From assembly GCA_002291495.1 (NCBI GenBank), contig DBAE01000067.1, positions 1 to 6,904 of the forward strand: a stretch of 6,904 nucleotides of DNA, given 5' to 3'. Of the stretch, positions 1 to 5,762 are shown piece after piece; position 1 is the first letter of the stretch; each line of letters begins with the position of its first letter. The notes beneath the pieces were generated by a model. That model had not been told where the DNA came from and searched no databases. It saw only the letters and a list, made by a program, of their open reading frames with translations. Both the position numbers and the translations under genes were made by a program. The DNA comes from Bacteriovoracaceae bacterium UBA1018 (GTDB lineage: Bacteria > Bdellovibrionota > UBA1018).

Positions 1-61
1 GCTTTATCAAGCGATACAAGATTATGGAGAGCGGAAGATCCAACAAGTATTAGGAAGATAG
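1..61 (+). CDS. Possible C-terminal fragment of an upstream gene
   Basis: Frame 2 from the left edge reads LYQAIQDYGERKIQQVLGR and then stops at TAG (59-61). The composition (amphipathic, charged, mixed residues) looks like a normal protein C-terminus, and the stop falls just where the sequence changes to a GC-rich, non-coding-looking leader before the adenine deaminase gene. With only 19 residues visible no family can be named. Another frame is also open over this stretch, so the reading is plausible but not proven. If real, the gene points the same way as ade and ends about 120 bp before it. Confidence 0.3.
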   Translation, partial: LYQAIQDYGERKIQQVLGR

Positions 62-183
62 GCGCGCGGCCAGGCAATTCTAAATTGCGAAATCTGAATC
101 CACGCCGCCGCCGCATCCGACTCCCGCTAAAATTCGCATTTCCGCCATTGCCAAATGCCCCTAAAAGACGATTAATAACCCAT
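62..183. other. Leader region upstream of ade
   Basis: The ade reading frame stays open through this stretch, but the translation is a run of Arg and Pro residues that matches no part of the adenine deaminase family, so I treat it as non-coding. It holds one short perfect inverted repeat, GCAATT-CTA-AATTGC at 74-88, with no T-tract after it. I see no convincing sigma-70 promoter, purine riboswitch or strong Shine-Dalgarno sequence. Confidence 0.4.
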
Positions 184-1998
184 ATGAGTACCTCGCGCCC
201 CACCCAAGCCGCTGAAGCCCAATCCAAAACCCAATCTCAGTCCCCATCCATGACTCGGTCTCAGGTCGAGCTCTTATCCCGAAGAATTCAAGCCGCCCGC
301 GGGCAGATCCCGTGTGATCTCATTCTCAAAAATGTGCAATGGCTCGATGTCTTTTCATGTGAGTGGAGAGAAGGTGATGTTGCGGTCATTGACGGAACGA
401 TCGTAGGAGTCGAAGCGGGACTCAAGGCAAAGAGGGAAGTAGATCTCAAGGGAAAATGGGTAGTGCCGGGTTTTGTGGACGCACACGTACATCTTGAAAG
501 TTCGATGATGGTTCCAGGTAATTTTGATCGTGTTGTCCTTCCTAAAGGCACGACGACCGCCATCTGTGATCCGCATGAGCTCGCTAATGTGATGGGTCCA
601 AAAGGGATCGCCTATTTTCTATCGGCAGCAGAAAGTCTGTCCATGGATTTGTGGGTGATGATGAGCTCGTGTGTACCAGCAACACATCTCGAGACTAATG
701 GCGGCGGTACAATCTCAGCCGAGCAGTTGCTTAGTCTTGCTGTGCATCCTCGCGCTCTTGGACTAGCAGAGATGATGAATATGCCGGGAGTTCTTAACGC
801 CGATCCAGAAATTATAAAAAAGCTGGTCGCATTTTCGACTCCTCAGGGCCGCATGAATCTCGATGGGCACGCACCTTTGCTTCGCGGAAAAGATCTTTCA
901 GCATACGCAGCCAGTGGTGTCTCGAGTTGTCATGAATCATCAGAGTTAGAAGAAGCTCGTGAAAAATTAAGTAAAGGGATTTCCGTATGGATCCGCGAAG
1001 GGAGTGTAGCCAAAGATTTGCATGCACTCTTACCGCTCCTTAATTTAGCTACTTCGACGAGTTTGGGTTTTTGTACAGACGATCGAAATCCACTCGATAT
1101 CGCTGTCGAAGGGCATCTCGATCATCTTGTGCGGGAGTCGCTCAAATTTTCGAAACTTACCCTCGAAGATGAATCCACAAGAGTTGCGCCCGAAGTCATT
1201 TACAGGGCTGCTTCGTGGAGTGTGGCCCGACATTACGGTCTAGATAGCCGCGCGACTCGCGTAGGAGCTATTGCTCCGGGATATCAGGCAGACCTTGTTG
1301 TTCTAGATGATGCGGAAACTTGCGCTATACATTGCGTATATAAAAAAGGTCTGCTCGCTGAAGAGTTACTGGATGCGCAGGCACAACTTTCCACTGACGC
1401 CTCTTGGGAACTGAATTCAATCAAAGCACAGATACCAGAAGTAGCCGACCTCAAAGCACCCGAAGGACAGGTACATGTCATTGGAGTCAATGAAGGTAAA
1501 ATTATCACTCAGCGCGAAGTGCGTGCTCATAACTCTCCAGGAGTAGCTAAGCTTTCAGTTCTCGAACGCTATGGAAAAGGTTCAAAACCCGCCAACGCCT
1601 ATGTGACTGGTTTTGGAGAAAAGCTCCGTGGCGCAATTGCATCGAGTGTGGGCCATGACAGTCACAATCTCATTGTGGTGGGAGACCAAGAAAACGATAT
1701 GCGTACAGCATTGAGCGTACTTGCTCAAAGTGGGGGAGGTTTCTGCGTTGTGCAAGATGGTCAGGTTAAATCTCATCTTGCATTACCGATGGGGGGCCTC
1801 ATGTCTAAAGAAGATCCTCACGTCATGAATCGCTCCCTCAAGGATCTCAAAGGAGCAAGTCAAGCTATTGGATGTGAACTGAGTGAACCATTCCTACAAC
1901 TTGCTTTCTTAAGTTTGCCAGTGATTCCGTCGCTGAAACTCACGGATCAAGGATTAGTCGACGTTGATCAGTTTAAGATCATCGACGTACGAGTCTAG
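184..1998 (+). CDS. ade: Adenine deaminase (adenine aminohydrolase)
   Basis: Hydrolyses adenine to hypoxanthine and ammonia in cytoplasmic purine salvage; it belongs to the amidohydrolase superfamily and uses a dinuclear metal centre. Counting from ATG 184 (604 aa), the visible motifs are the metal-binding HVH at 101-103 within GFVDAHVHLESSM, CDPHE at 128-132, the AEMMN segment near 195-199, DGHAP at 227-231, SCHES near 249-253, REGS near 271 and CTDD near 297-300. A C-terminal adenine deaminase-specific domain contains VGHDSHNLIVVG and PMGGLMS. The start is uncertain. An in-frame TTG at 85 would add an implausible Arg/Pro-rich extension. ATG 250 (582 aa, beginning MTRSQVELLSRRI) aligns best with the usual start of the family. 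No candidate has a clear Shine-Dalgarno sequence. The gene converges on the SIMPL gene with 10 bp between stop codons. Family assignment is very secure; only the N-terminus is in doubt. Confidence 0.95.
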   Translation: MSTSRPTQAAEAQSKTQSQSPSMTRSQVELLSRRIQAARGQIPCDLILKNVQWLDVFSCEWREGDVAVIDGTIVGVEAGLKAKREVDLKGKWVVPGFVDAHVHLESSMMVPGNFDRVVLPKGTTTAICDPHELANVMGPKGIAYFLSAAESLSMDLWVMMSSCVPATHLETNGGGTISAEQLLSLAVHPRALGLAEMMNMPGVLNADPEIIKKLVAFSTPQGRMNLDGHAPLLRGKDLSAYAASGVSSCHESSELEEAREKLSKGISVWIREGSVAKDLHALLPLLNLATSTSLGFCTDDRNPLDIAVEGHLDHLVRESLKFSKLTLEDESTRVAPEVIYRAASWSVARHYGLDSRATRVGAIAPGYQADLVVLDDAETCAIHCVYKKGLLAEELLDAQAQLSTDASWELNSIKAQIPEVADLKAPEGQVHVIGVNEGKIITQREVRAHNSPGVAKLSVLERYGKGSKPANAYVTGFGEKLRGAIASSVGHDSHNLIVVGDQENDMRTALSVLAQSGGGFCVVQDGQVKSHLALPMGGLMSKEDPHVMNRSLKDLKGASQAIGCELSEPFLQLAFLSLPVIPSLKLTDQGLVDVDQFKIIDVRV

Positions 1999-2008
1999 TC
2001 TAGTGAGG

Positions 2009-2737
2009 TTACTTCAAACCAAAACTAGCGTGCACATTTACCGTAATCACTTGTTCTCCTGCTTCCACTGGAGCTGAAGAGTCCATGGCTTCAGATGAAC
2101 GCATCGCTTTAGCCATCATGGGCATCGGAGGGGGAGGGGCGCCCTGAAGCTGAGTGTTTTCAGAGATGCTGATCACTTCTCCAACTTTTGCTGAAAGAGC
2201 TGAAGCGAGTTTTTCTGCTTTGGATCGTGCATCCAGCGCAGCATCTCGTAGACATGCGGCTGTTTCGGTTTTGAGTTTCTCCTCGGACAAAAATGATCTC
2301 AATCCACCTACGTCGCGAATGCCTTCGCGAGCAGCAATCGAGATGACTTCGCCCAGGCGTTGTGTTTGTGACGTTGAGACGGAGATACCCATTCGTGCTC
2401 GGTAGCCTTTAAAAACTTGCCGATCCTTTTGCCATTCAAACGCTTGATTTAAACTGTACTCGACCGTTTTAAGTTCTAAGTTTTCTAAACCAAGTTTTTG
2501 AACAGCTTTTCTTACTTTTTCATAGGCCTCAGTGGCCTGCTGGCTCGCTGCTTTGAGATCCATATTTTGAAATTCGCTAGTCAAGGTAATGGATCCTCGG
2601 TCTGGAGTTGTTTTTCGCACACAATTACCACTCACATTGACCTGCCGATCTACGGCTAAGGCGGAATGAAGGGGAGCGAGGAGTAAGTAAAAGCCAGTGA
2701 TCAACGTGCAACGCAACAGAGTCTGAGGTCGTTTCAT
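2009..2737 (-). CDS. Exported SIMPL-domain (DUF541) protein
   Basis: A 242-aa protein of the SIMPL/DUF541 family (relatives include YggE and Brucella BP26), whose members are periplasmic or outer-membrane-associated and of poorly defined function; YggE has been linked to reduced oxidative stress. A signal peptide is visible: KR near the N-terminus, hydrophobic core at about 11-22, and likely cleavage after ALA at residue 28. The family pattern follows: VNVSGN near 33-38, a helical AASQQATEAYEKVRKAVQKLGL segment near 63-84 (shown here as a description only), KGYRARMGISV at 110-120, the second helical stretch with DARSKAEKLA at 169-178, a Pro/Met-rich linker (GAPPPPMPMMAKAM) near 199-212, and a final EQVITVNVHASFGL strand. 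Two cysteines in the mature part (39 and 162) could form a disulfide. The ATG is preceded directly by GAAGAA, a weak Shine-Dalgarno sequence set too close. It is divergent from perR across a 100-bp region holding a PerR-like box, so it may be co-regulated with peroxide defence (inference). Confidence 0.9.
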   Translation of the reverse strand: MKRPQTLLRCTLITGFYLLLAPLHSALAVDRQVNVSGNCVRKTTPDRGSITLTSEFQNMDLKAASQQATEAYEKVRKAVQKLGLENLELKTVEYSLNQAFEWQKDRQVFKGYRARMGISVSTSQTQRLGEVISIAAREGIRDVGGLRSFLSEEKLKTETAACLRDAALDARSKAEKLASALSAKVGEVISISENTQLQGAPPPPMPMMAKAMRSSEAMDSSAPVEAGEQVITVNVHASFGLK

Positions 2738-2799
2738 TTCTTCATTAATTCATGGAATAGCTACAAAAACAAGCACTTAGGCTCTACGTAAAAATCTCC

Positions 2800-2828
2800 T
2801 TGTATTCTTCCAAATTTAGAATTATTCT
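2800..2828 (+). promoter_or_regulatory. Candidate perR promoter
   Basis: TTGTAT at 2800-2805 and TATTCT at 2823-2828 are separated by 17 bp, a sigma-70-like arrangement with an imperfect -10. Transcription would begin around 2834-2837, at or just before the ATG at 2838, giving a leaderless or near-leaderless message. This fits the absence of any Shine-Dalgarno sequence there. An alternative -10 is TAGAAT at 2817-2822. Because the palindrome is symmetrical, the same TAGAAT hexamer appears on the minus strand (2824-2829) and could serve the divergent SIMPL gene. All of this is prediction. Confidence 0.35.
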
Positions 2829-2832
2829 AAAT
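2814..2832. promoter_or_regulatory. PerR/Fur-type operator (9-1-9 palindrome)
   Basis: ATTTAGAAT-T-ATTCTAAAT is a perfect inverted repeat with a one-base centre at 2823. Its 7-1-7 core, TTAGAAT-N-ATTCTAA, differs from the Bacillus PerR consensus TTATAATNATTATAA at one base per half. A third half-site in the opposite sense (TAGAAT, 2834-2839) forms a second inverted repeat with 2824-2829 and runs into the start codon. The position between two divergent genes, just before a Fur-family gene, is typical of autoregulation. The palindrome is seen directly; binding by the adjacent regulator is inferred. Confidence 0.75.
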
Positions 2833-2837
2833 CTAGA

Positions 2838-3266
2838 ATGAAAACAGCAAATCCTAAAACTCACTGTCTCAGTCCTCATCAAATTGAGGCGAAGCTGAAA
2901 GAGGCTGGCGTCAATGCCACCGCACAGCGAATTGCGATTTGTCGCTATGTTCTTTGTGAAGCGGATCACCCAACGGCTGAACAAGTCAAAGACTGGGCAG
3001 ATCGCAATTTTCCGAAGATGAGTTTGGCGACCGTTTACAACACTCTCAAAACTTTGGTGGACGCAGGACTTTTGAGGGAGTTCAAATTTGGGCACTCAGA
3101 AAGCTCTGTCTACGACAACAACGTGACAGATCATCATCATTTCTTAGACGAGAAAACTGGTGAGCTCATCGATTTGCCTGCTGAAAAATTCAACGTTCAG
3201 TTCAACTTAGAAAAAGATTTTAAAGTGAAGGAAATGGAAATCCTTCTTAGAGGGACAAGAAGTTAA
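2838..3266 (+). CDS. perR: Fur-family peroxide-responsive regulator, PerR-type
   Basis: A 142-aa metal-dependent DNA-binding repressor. The N-terminal winged helix carries NATAQRIAICRYVL (26-39) and the recognition segment SLATVYNTLKTLVDAGLL (62-79). Aligned by eye with Bacillus subtilis PerR, all five regulatory-metal ligands are present: H44, D93, H99, H101 and D112. The last is Asp rather than Glu, the feature known to favour peroxide sensing. The dimerisation domain lacks the structural zinc cysteines: the usual CxxC after the His motif is D104-E-K-T107, and there is no C-terminal CxxC. The only cysteines are at 10, 35 and 40. A triple His (99-101) also recalls Irr-type Fur proteins. The ATG is 5 bp from the operator with no Shine-Dalgarno sequence, but a later start would cut into the DNA-binding domain. 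ahpC follows after 34 bp, so the two are probably co-transcribed. Membership of the Fur family is certain; the PerR role is likely from ligands and neighbours. Confidence 0.88.
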   Translation: MKTANPKTHCLSPHQIEAKLKEAGVNATAQRIAICRYVLCEADHPTAEQVKDWADRNFPKMSLATVYNTLKTLVDAGLLREFKFGHSESSVYDNNVTDHHHFLDEKTGELIDLPAEKFNVQFNLEKDFKVKEMEILLRGTRS

Positions 3267-3289
3267 TCTACAAGCACTAGTAATACAAA

Positions 3290-3295
3290 AGGGAG
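3290..3295 (+). promoter_or_regulatory. Ribosome binding site of ahpC
   Basis: AGGGAG sits 5 bases before the ATG at 3301. It is a clear Shine-Dalgarno sequence, in contrast to perR just upstream, which has none. It fixes the ahpC start and suggests efficient translation of the peroxidase relative to the regulator. Confidence 0.7.
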
Positions 3296-3300
3296 AAACT

Positions 3301-3846
3301 ATGTCTCGTTTATTGAATATCGGCGAAAAATTTCCAGAGTTTTCTGTTCCAGCAGTGATCTCATTGGAAAAAGGAAAAGAATTTGTAACCATCGACCTCA
3401 ACAATACAAAAGGTAAGTGGTCTGTATTTTTCTTCTGGCCAATGGACTTTACTTTTATTTGCCCAACCGAACTTGCTGAGTTTAACCGCGAGTTGAAAAA
3501 CTTCCGCGATCGTGATGCGCAAGTCTATGGCGTCAGCACTGACTCTCAGTACGTGCATTTGGCCTGGAGACAAAGCCATCCAGATCTTAAAGATCTTGGA
3601 TACCCGATGCTCGCTGATAATAAAAAGGATTTAAGTGAAGCACTCGGTGTACTTCATCCAAAAGAAAAAGTCGCACTTCGCGCTACTTACATCGTTGATC
3701 CAGATGGAATCGTTCGATGGGTGAGTGTGAATGACTTGAACGTTGGAAGAAACGTCAAAGAAGTAGTTCGCACATTGGATGCACTTCAAACCGACGAACT
3801 TTGCCCATGTAACTGGGAAAAAGGTAAAGCGACTATCAAAGTTTAA
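3301..3846 (+). CDS. ahpC: AhpC-type peroxiredoxin
   Basis: A 181-aa cytoplasmic thiol peroxidase that reduces H2O2, organic peroxides and possibly peroxynitrite. The peroxidatic motif PMDFTFICPTE (47-57, P-xxx-T-xx-C) places the peroxidatic cysteine at C54, with the supporting arginine near R127 (ALRATYIVDP). The C-terminal ELCPCNW supplies C168 and C170, the paired resolving cysteines typical of the mycobacterial AhpC that works with AhpD. The shared segments GKW-FFFWP-DFTF-CPTE, VGRNV-EV-R-LDALQ-DELC-CNW are close to Mycobacterium tuberculosis AhpC. The tail beyond CNW is only 10 residues (EKGKATIKV end), shorter than the mycobacterial one. A strong Shine-Dalgarno sequence sets the start. 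It lies 34 bp behind perR, and an AhpD-like gene follows after 159 bp; no AhpF-type reductase is in the window. Identification is very secure. Confidence 0.96.
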   Translation: MSRLLNIGEKFPEFSVPAVISLEKGKEFVTIDLNNTKGKWSVFFFWPMDFTFICPTELAEFNRELKNFRDRDAQVYGVSTDSQYVHLAWRQSHPDLKDLGYPMLADNKKDLSEALGVLHPKEKVALRATYIVDPDGIVRWVSVNDLNVGRNVKEVVRTLDALQTDELCPCNWEKGKATIKV

Positions 3847-3864
3847 GCAAAGTCTAATTAGTTC

Positions 3865-3905
3865 TCTAACCCATTGCACCTTGATCAACACCACTCGTGG
3901 TTAGA
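3865..3905 (+). other. Weak stem-loop downstream of ahpC
   Basis: TCTAACC (3865-3871) is the exact reverse complement of GGTTAGA (3899-3905), giving a 7-bp stem with a 27-base loop. The loop contains the small palindrome TTGATCAA. It abuts the stronger stem that starts at 3906, which makes a tandem pair. A 7-bp stem with so long a loop could be chance. Confidence 0.3.
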
Positions 3906-3958
3906 TGGGGCGCTCAAGTCTACTGCAACTACGATTTACTTCAAGCTTGGGCGCCTCA
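3906..3958 (+). terminator. Hairpin between ahpC and ahpD, possible terminator or attenuator
   Basis: The arms 3906-3918 and 3946-3958 pair over 13 positions, including two G-U wobbles (G3908-T3956, T3914-G3950). The GC-rich core is GGCGCTCAAG against CTTGGGCGCC. The loop is 27 bases. The stem is followed by a U-rich but interrupted tract (TTAATTTTATAATTTAATTTT), so it is not a textbook intrinsic terminator. It may stop or thin out transcription from perR-ahpC before ahpD, or protect the upstream message. Confidence 0.4.
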
Positions 3959-3973
3959 ACTTAATTTTATAAT
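3947..3973 (+). promoter_or_regulatory. Candidate promoter of ahpD
   Basis: A consensus TATAAT lies at 3968-3973 in an AT-rich stretch made of two copies of TTAATTTTA (3961-3969 and 3974-3982, 13-bp period). The best -35 candidate, TTGGGC at 3947-3952, has a short 15-bp spacer and lies in the 3' arm of the hairpin. Transcription would start near 3980, leaving about 25 bases of leader that include the Shine-Dalgarno sequence. TTATAAT (3967-3973) also equals one half of the PerR consensus, but the other half is missing. Confidence 0.4.
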
Positions 3974-3992
3974 TTAATTTTACAAAATGTGA

Positions 3993-3999
3993 CTGGAGA
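3993..3999 (+). promoter_or_regulatory. Ribosome binding site of ahpD
   Basis: CTGGAGA contains GGAG ending 7 bases before the ATG at 4006. This is a well-placed Shine-Dalgarno sequence that fixes the start. Confidence 0.65.
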
Positions 4000-4005
4000 T
4001 TTTAT

Positions 4006-4548
4006 ATGTCAGTAACACTCGATTCAGTTTTAGGCGATCGTTCAACGGCTATCGCTCGAGATCTTAGACTCAATTTGACTCGACTCTTAGAAGAAGGCGC
4101 TCTTTCAAAAAATGAAGCGGCTTTTACGCTCTTAGCCACTGCAAGCTCGGTGGAGTACACGGAGCTCAGTCAATTTGCTCGCTCTCTTTTGTCTGAGCTA
4201 GGTTCGACTCCTGAGCAGATCCAAGAAGCTGCTGAGAGCGCAGCAATCATGGGAATGCTTAATACCTACTATCGTTTTCGCCATATGGTAGGAAAAGACG
4301 AAGATTATAAAACCGCTGGCTTGCGAATGACTGCCTTAGCGAAGCCTATTTTAGGTAAAGAGCAGTTTGAAATGTTAGCTCTTGCTGTGTCGGCAATTAA
4401 TGGCTGCGAAATGTGCATTAAGTCTCACGAAAAGGTCCTTCGAGATCATGGCATCAGTGCGGATAAGATTCATGATCTTGCTCGCATTGCTGCAGTCGTC
4501 AAAGGACTCAAAGCACTTTCGCTTATTCCATCAGCTCCAGCGGCTTAA
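4006..4548 (+). CDS. ahpD: AhpD-type alkylhydroperoxidase
   Basis: A 180-aa carboxymuconolactone decarboxylase/AhpD-family protein. In Mycobacterium tuberculosis, AhpD is a thiol-dependent peroxidase and the reductant of AhpC, fed by dihydrolipoamide. The active-site segment FEMLALAVSAINGCEMCIKSHE (121-142; described in parts) carries the full proton-relay set: E122, C134, C137 and H141, matching E118, C130, C133 and H137 of the mycobacterial enzyme. The N-terminal half has the typical AAIMGMLNTYYRFRH segment (79-93). Length equals that of mycobacterial AhpD (about 177 aa). It lies 159 bp behind ahpC, past a hairpin and a candidate promoter, so it may be transcribed both with ahpC and on its own. 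Its TAA stop shares the TTAA bases with the stop of the opposing M19 gene. Identification is secure. Confidence 0.94.
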   Translation: MSVTLDSVLGDRSTAIARDLRLNLTRLLEEGALSKNEAAFTLLATASSVEYTELSQFARSLLSELGSTPEQIQEAAESAAIMGMLNTYYRFRHMVGKDEDYKTAGLRMTALAKPILGKEQFEMLALAVSAINGCEMCIKSHEKVLRDHGISADKIHDLARIAAVVKGLKALSLIPSAPAA

Positions 4549-5762
4549 GGTCTGACCTTTCGCCAAGTCGCGATGAACTTTTGAGTGTATTTAGAAATTG
4601 GTTCTGGGATCGGAGCATCTGCTTTTCGTAATGCTTTCCAGAGTTGAGGAATTTGATCCCCCCGATAAAACCCTCTTTGGTCAAGATCTGTCCCCGTGTT
4701 GCACGTGGGCGGTATCAGTTGAAGAGGAGCATTGAGGTCTGATCCCAGAACCACCGCATCAGATCCGATTTCTAAAGACGCTGCCCGGAAGTGTTCCGCG
4801 AGTGCCTTAAGTCCAGTTTGACAAGTGTCTTTCGGACAAGACCCGCATTCTTTAGGTAGTGTCTCGATCGGGTCAACCATATCCACAGACGGAATGAGTC
4901 CAATCATACCCTTAGTTTGAGCAACTAATCTGAGTTGTTCATCAGAGACCGATCGTTCTGCCTGAAAATATCGTCTCAAAGTCGTGTGAGTATAGAGGTG
5001 GGGCTGCCCGGCTTTTTTCAATATTGGATATAGATCTTTTTGAGTTGCATCAGAAGAGTGCGCCAGATCAATCCAGACCTTTCTTTTAATCAGAGCCTCG
5101 ACCATTTCGCGACCCTTATCAGATAATTTCTCGGGATTGACTCGAACCCCATTGTCGTCGTGATGAGGCGAAAATAGACTTTTTAGGAAATCAATCGGGG
5201 AGGCGAGAGCGTGCGAACCCTTGAGAAATGCGACTCCACCGTAATGATCTGCAGTGAGATGCATAAAAGTCACGATGCTAATGCCCCGATGATCTATAAA
5301 GGCTTCGAGGTCTTTCTCAGTTTCAAGAATCCCTGCGGCAGTCTCAAGCGACAAAACAAGGACTCGCTTTTTCATCGAGAGGGCGAGAGCTGCTTCTGAT
5401 GCCTTACGTGCAATGACCCATTCTGGGTGATCAGCAACAAACGCCTCTGCTTGATCAATCTGGCGGTGGATCGAGTCTCTCAGTGAAAGGGTCATCAATG
5501 GGTGAGCATAGAGAGCTACGACGACAATTTGCAGATCAGAATGCTGGAGAGCGTCACCATTCATGCGGGAGTAGAATTTATCTTTCCAAGACGTTGATTT
5601 TAAAGGGGCATAAAAATTGCCTTGGAACATCCAGCTCATGCCTTCATTCATGAAAAGATGATTATGGAGGTCTACCGAAGCGCTCGCATTTAGCGTATGA
5701 AGATGAGGTGCCAGTAGTTGGAGTGCCAAAAACATGGCCATGTATTTTGGGAGTCGGGACAT
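4545..5762 (-). CDS. Exported M19 (renal dipeptidase-like) metallopeptidase
   Basis: A 405-aa protein of the peptidase M19/membrane dipeptidase type, a TIM-barrel amidohydrolase relative that usually cleaves dipeptides, including those with D-amino acids, using two zinc ions. A signal peptide precedes the domain: R3 and K6, hydrophobic 8-19, cleavage near ASA at 27-29. By position, the probable metal and catalytic residues are H33 and H35 (DLHNH), E140 (LSLETA, the bridging Glu), H168 (MHLTADHYGG), H235 (IDLAHSSDAT), H259 (YTHTTLRR), R263/R264 and D342 (GSDLN). The first motif is HxH where M19 normally has HxD. A cysteine cluster (C306, C309, C314 in KECGSCPKDTC, plus C354) is unusual and may form disulfides in the periplasm. 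ATG 5762 is preferred over M8 because it keeps the charged n-region. No Shine-Dalgarno sequence precedes it. Substrate is unknown; turnover of murein-derived or other dipeptides is an inference. Confidence 0.82.
   Translation of the reverse strand: MSRLPKYMAMFLALQLLAPHLHTLNASASVDLHNHLFMNEGMSWMFQGNFYAPLKSTSWKDKFYSRMNGDALQHSDLQIVVVALYAHPLMTLSLRDSIHRQIDQAEAFVADHPEWVIARKASEAALALSMKKRVLVLSLETAAGILETEKDLEAFIDHRGISIVTFMHLTADHYGGVAFLKGSHALASPIDFLKSLFSPHHDDNGVRVNPEKLSDKGREMVEALIKRKVWIDLAHSSDATQKDLYPILKKAGQPHLYTHTTLRRYFQAERSVSDEQLRLVAQTKGMIGLIPSVDMVDPIETLPKECGSCPKDTCQTGLKALAEHFRAASLEIGSDAVVLGSDLNAPLQLIPPTCNTGTDLDQRGFYRGDQIPQLWKALRKADAPIPEPISKYTQKFIATWRKVRP

Noticed and set aside
74..88. Inverted repeat GCAATT-CTA-AATTGC upstream of ade as terminator or operator
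   Set aside because: The stem is short and AT-rich with no T-tract and no known operator match. It is recorded only in the leader entry.
62..183. Purine riboswitch ahead of adenine deaminase
   Set aside because: I looked for the three-way junction and conserved loop-loop sequences and found none in this GC-rich stretch.
2154..2405. Open frame on the plus strand opposite the SIMPL gene
   Set aside because: It is a shadow of a confidently identified gene; the translation is Ser/Arg/Ala-rich without motifs.
2784..3095. Open frame on the minus strand opposite perR
   Set aside because: It lies antisense to the well-supported Fur-family gene and its protein resembles no family. An AAGGAG upstream of the SIMPL gene on that strand is followed by no usable start.
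3119..3200. Classification of the regulator as a zinc-uptake (Zur) or iron (Fur) regulator
   Set aside because: Asp at the D112 position, a PerR-like operator and ahpC/ahpD downstream favour peroxide sensing. No metal transporter gene is next to it.
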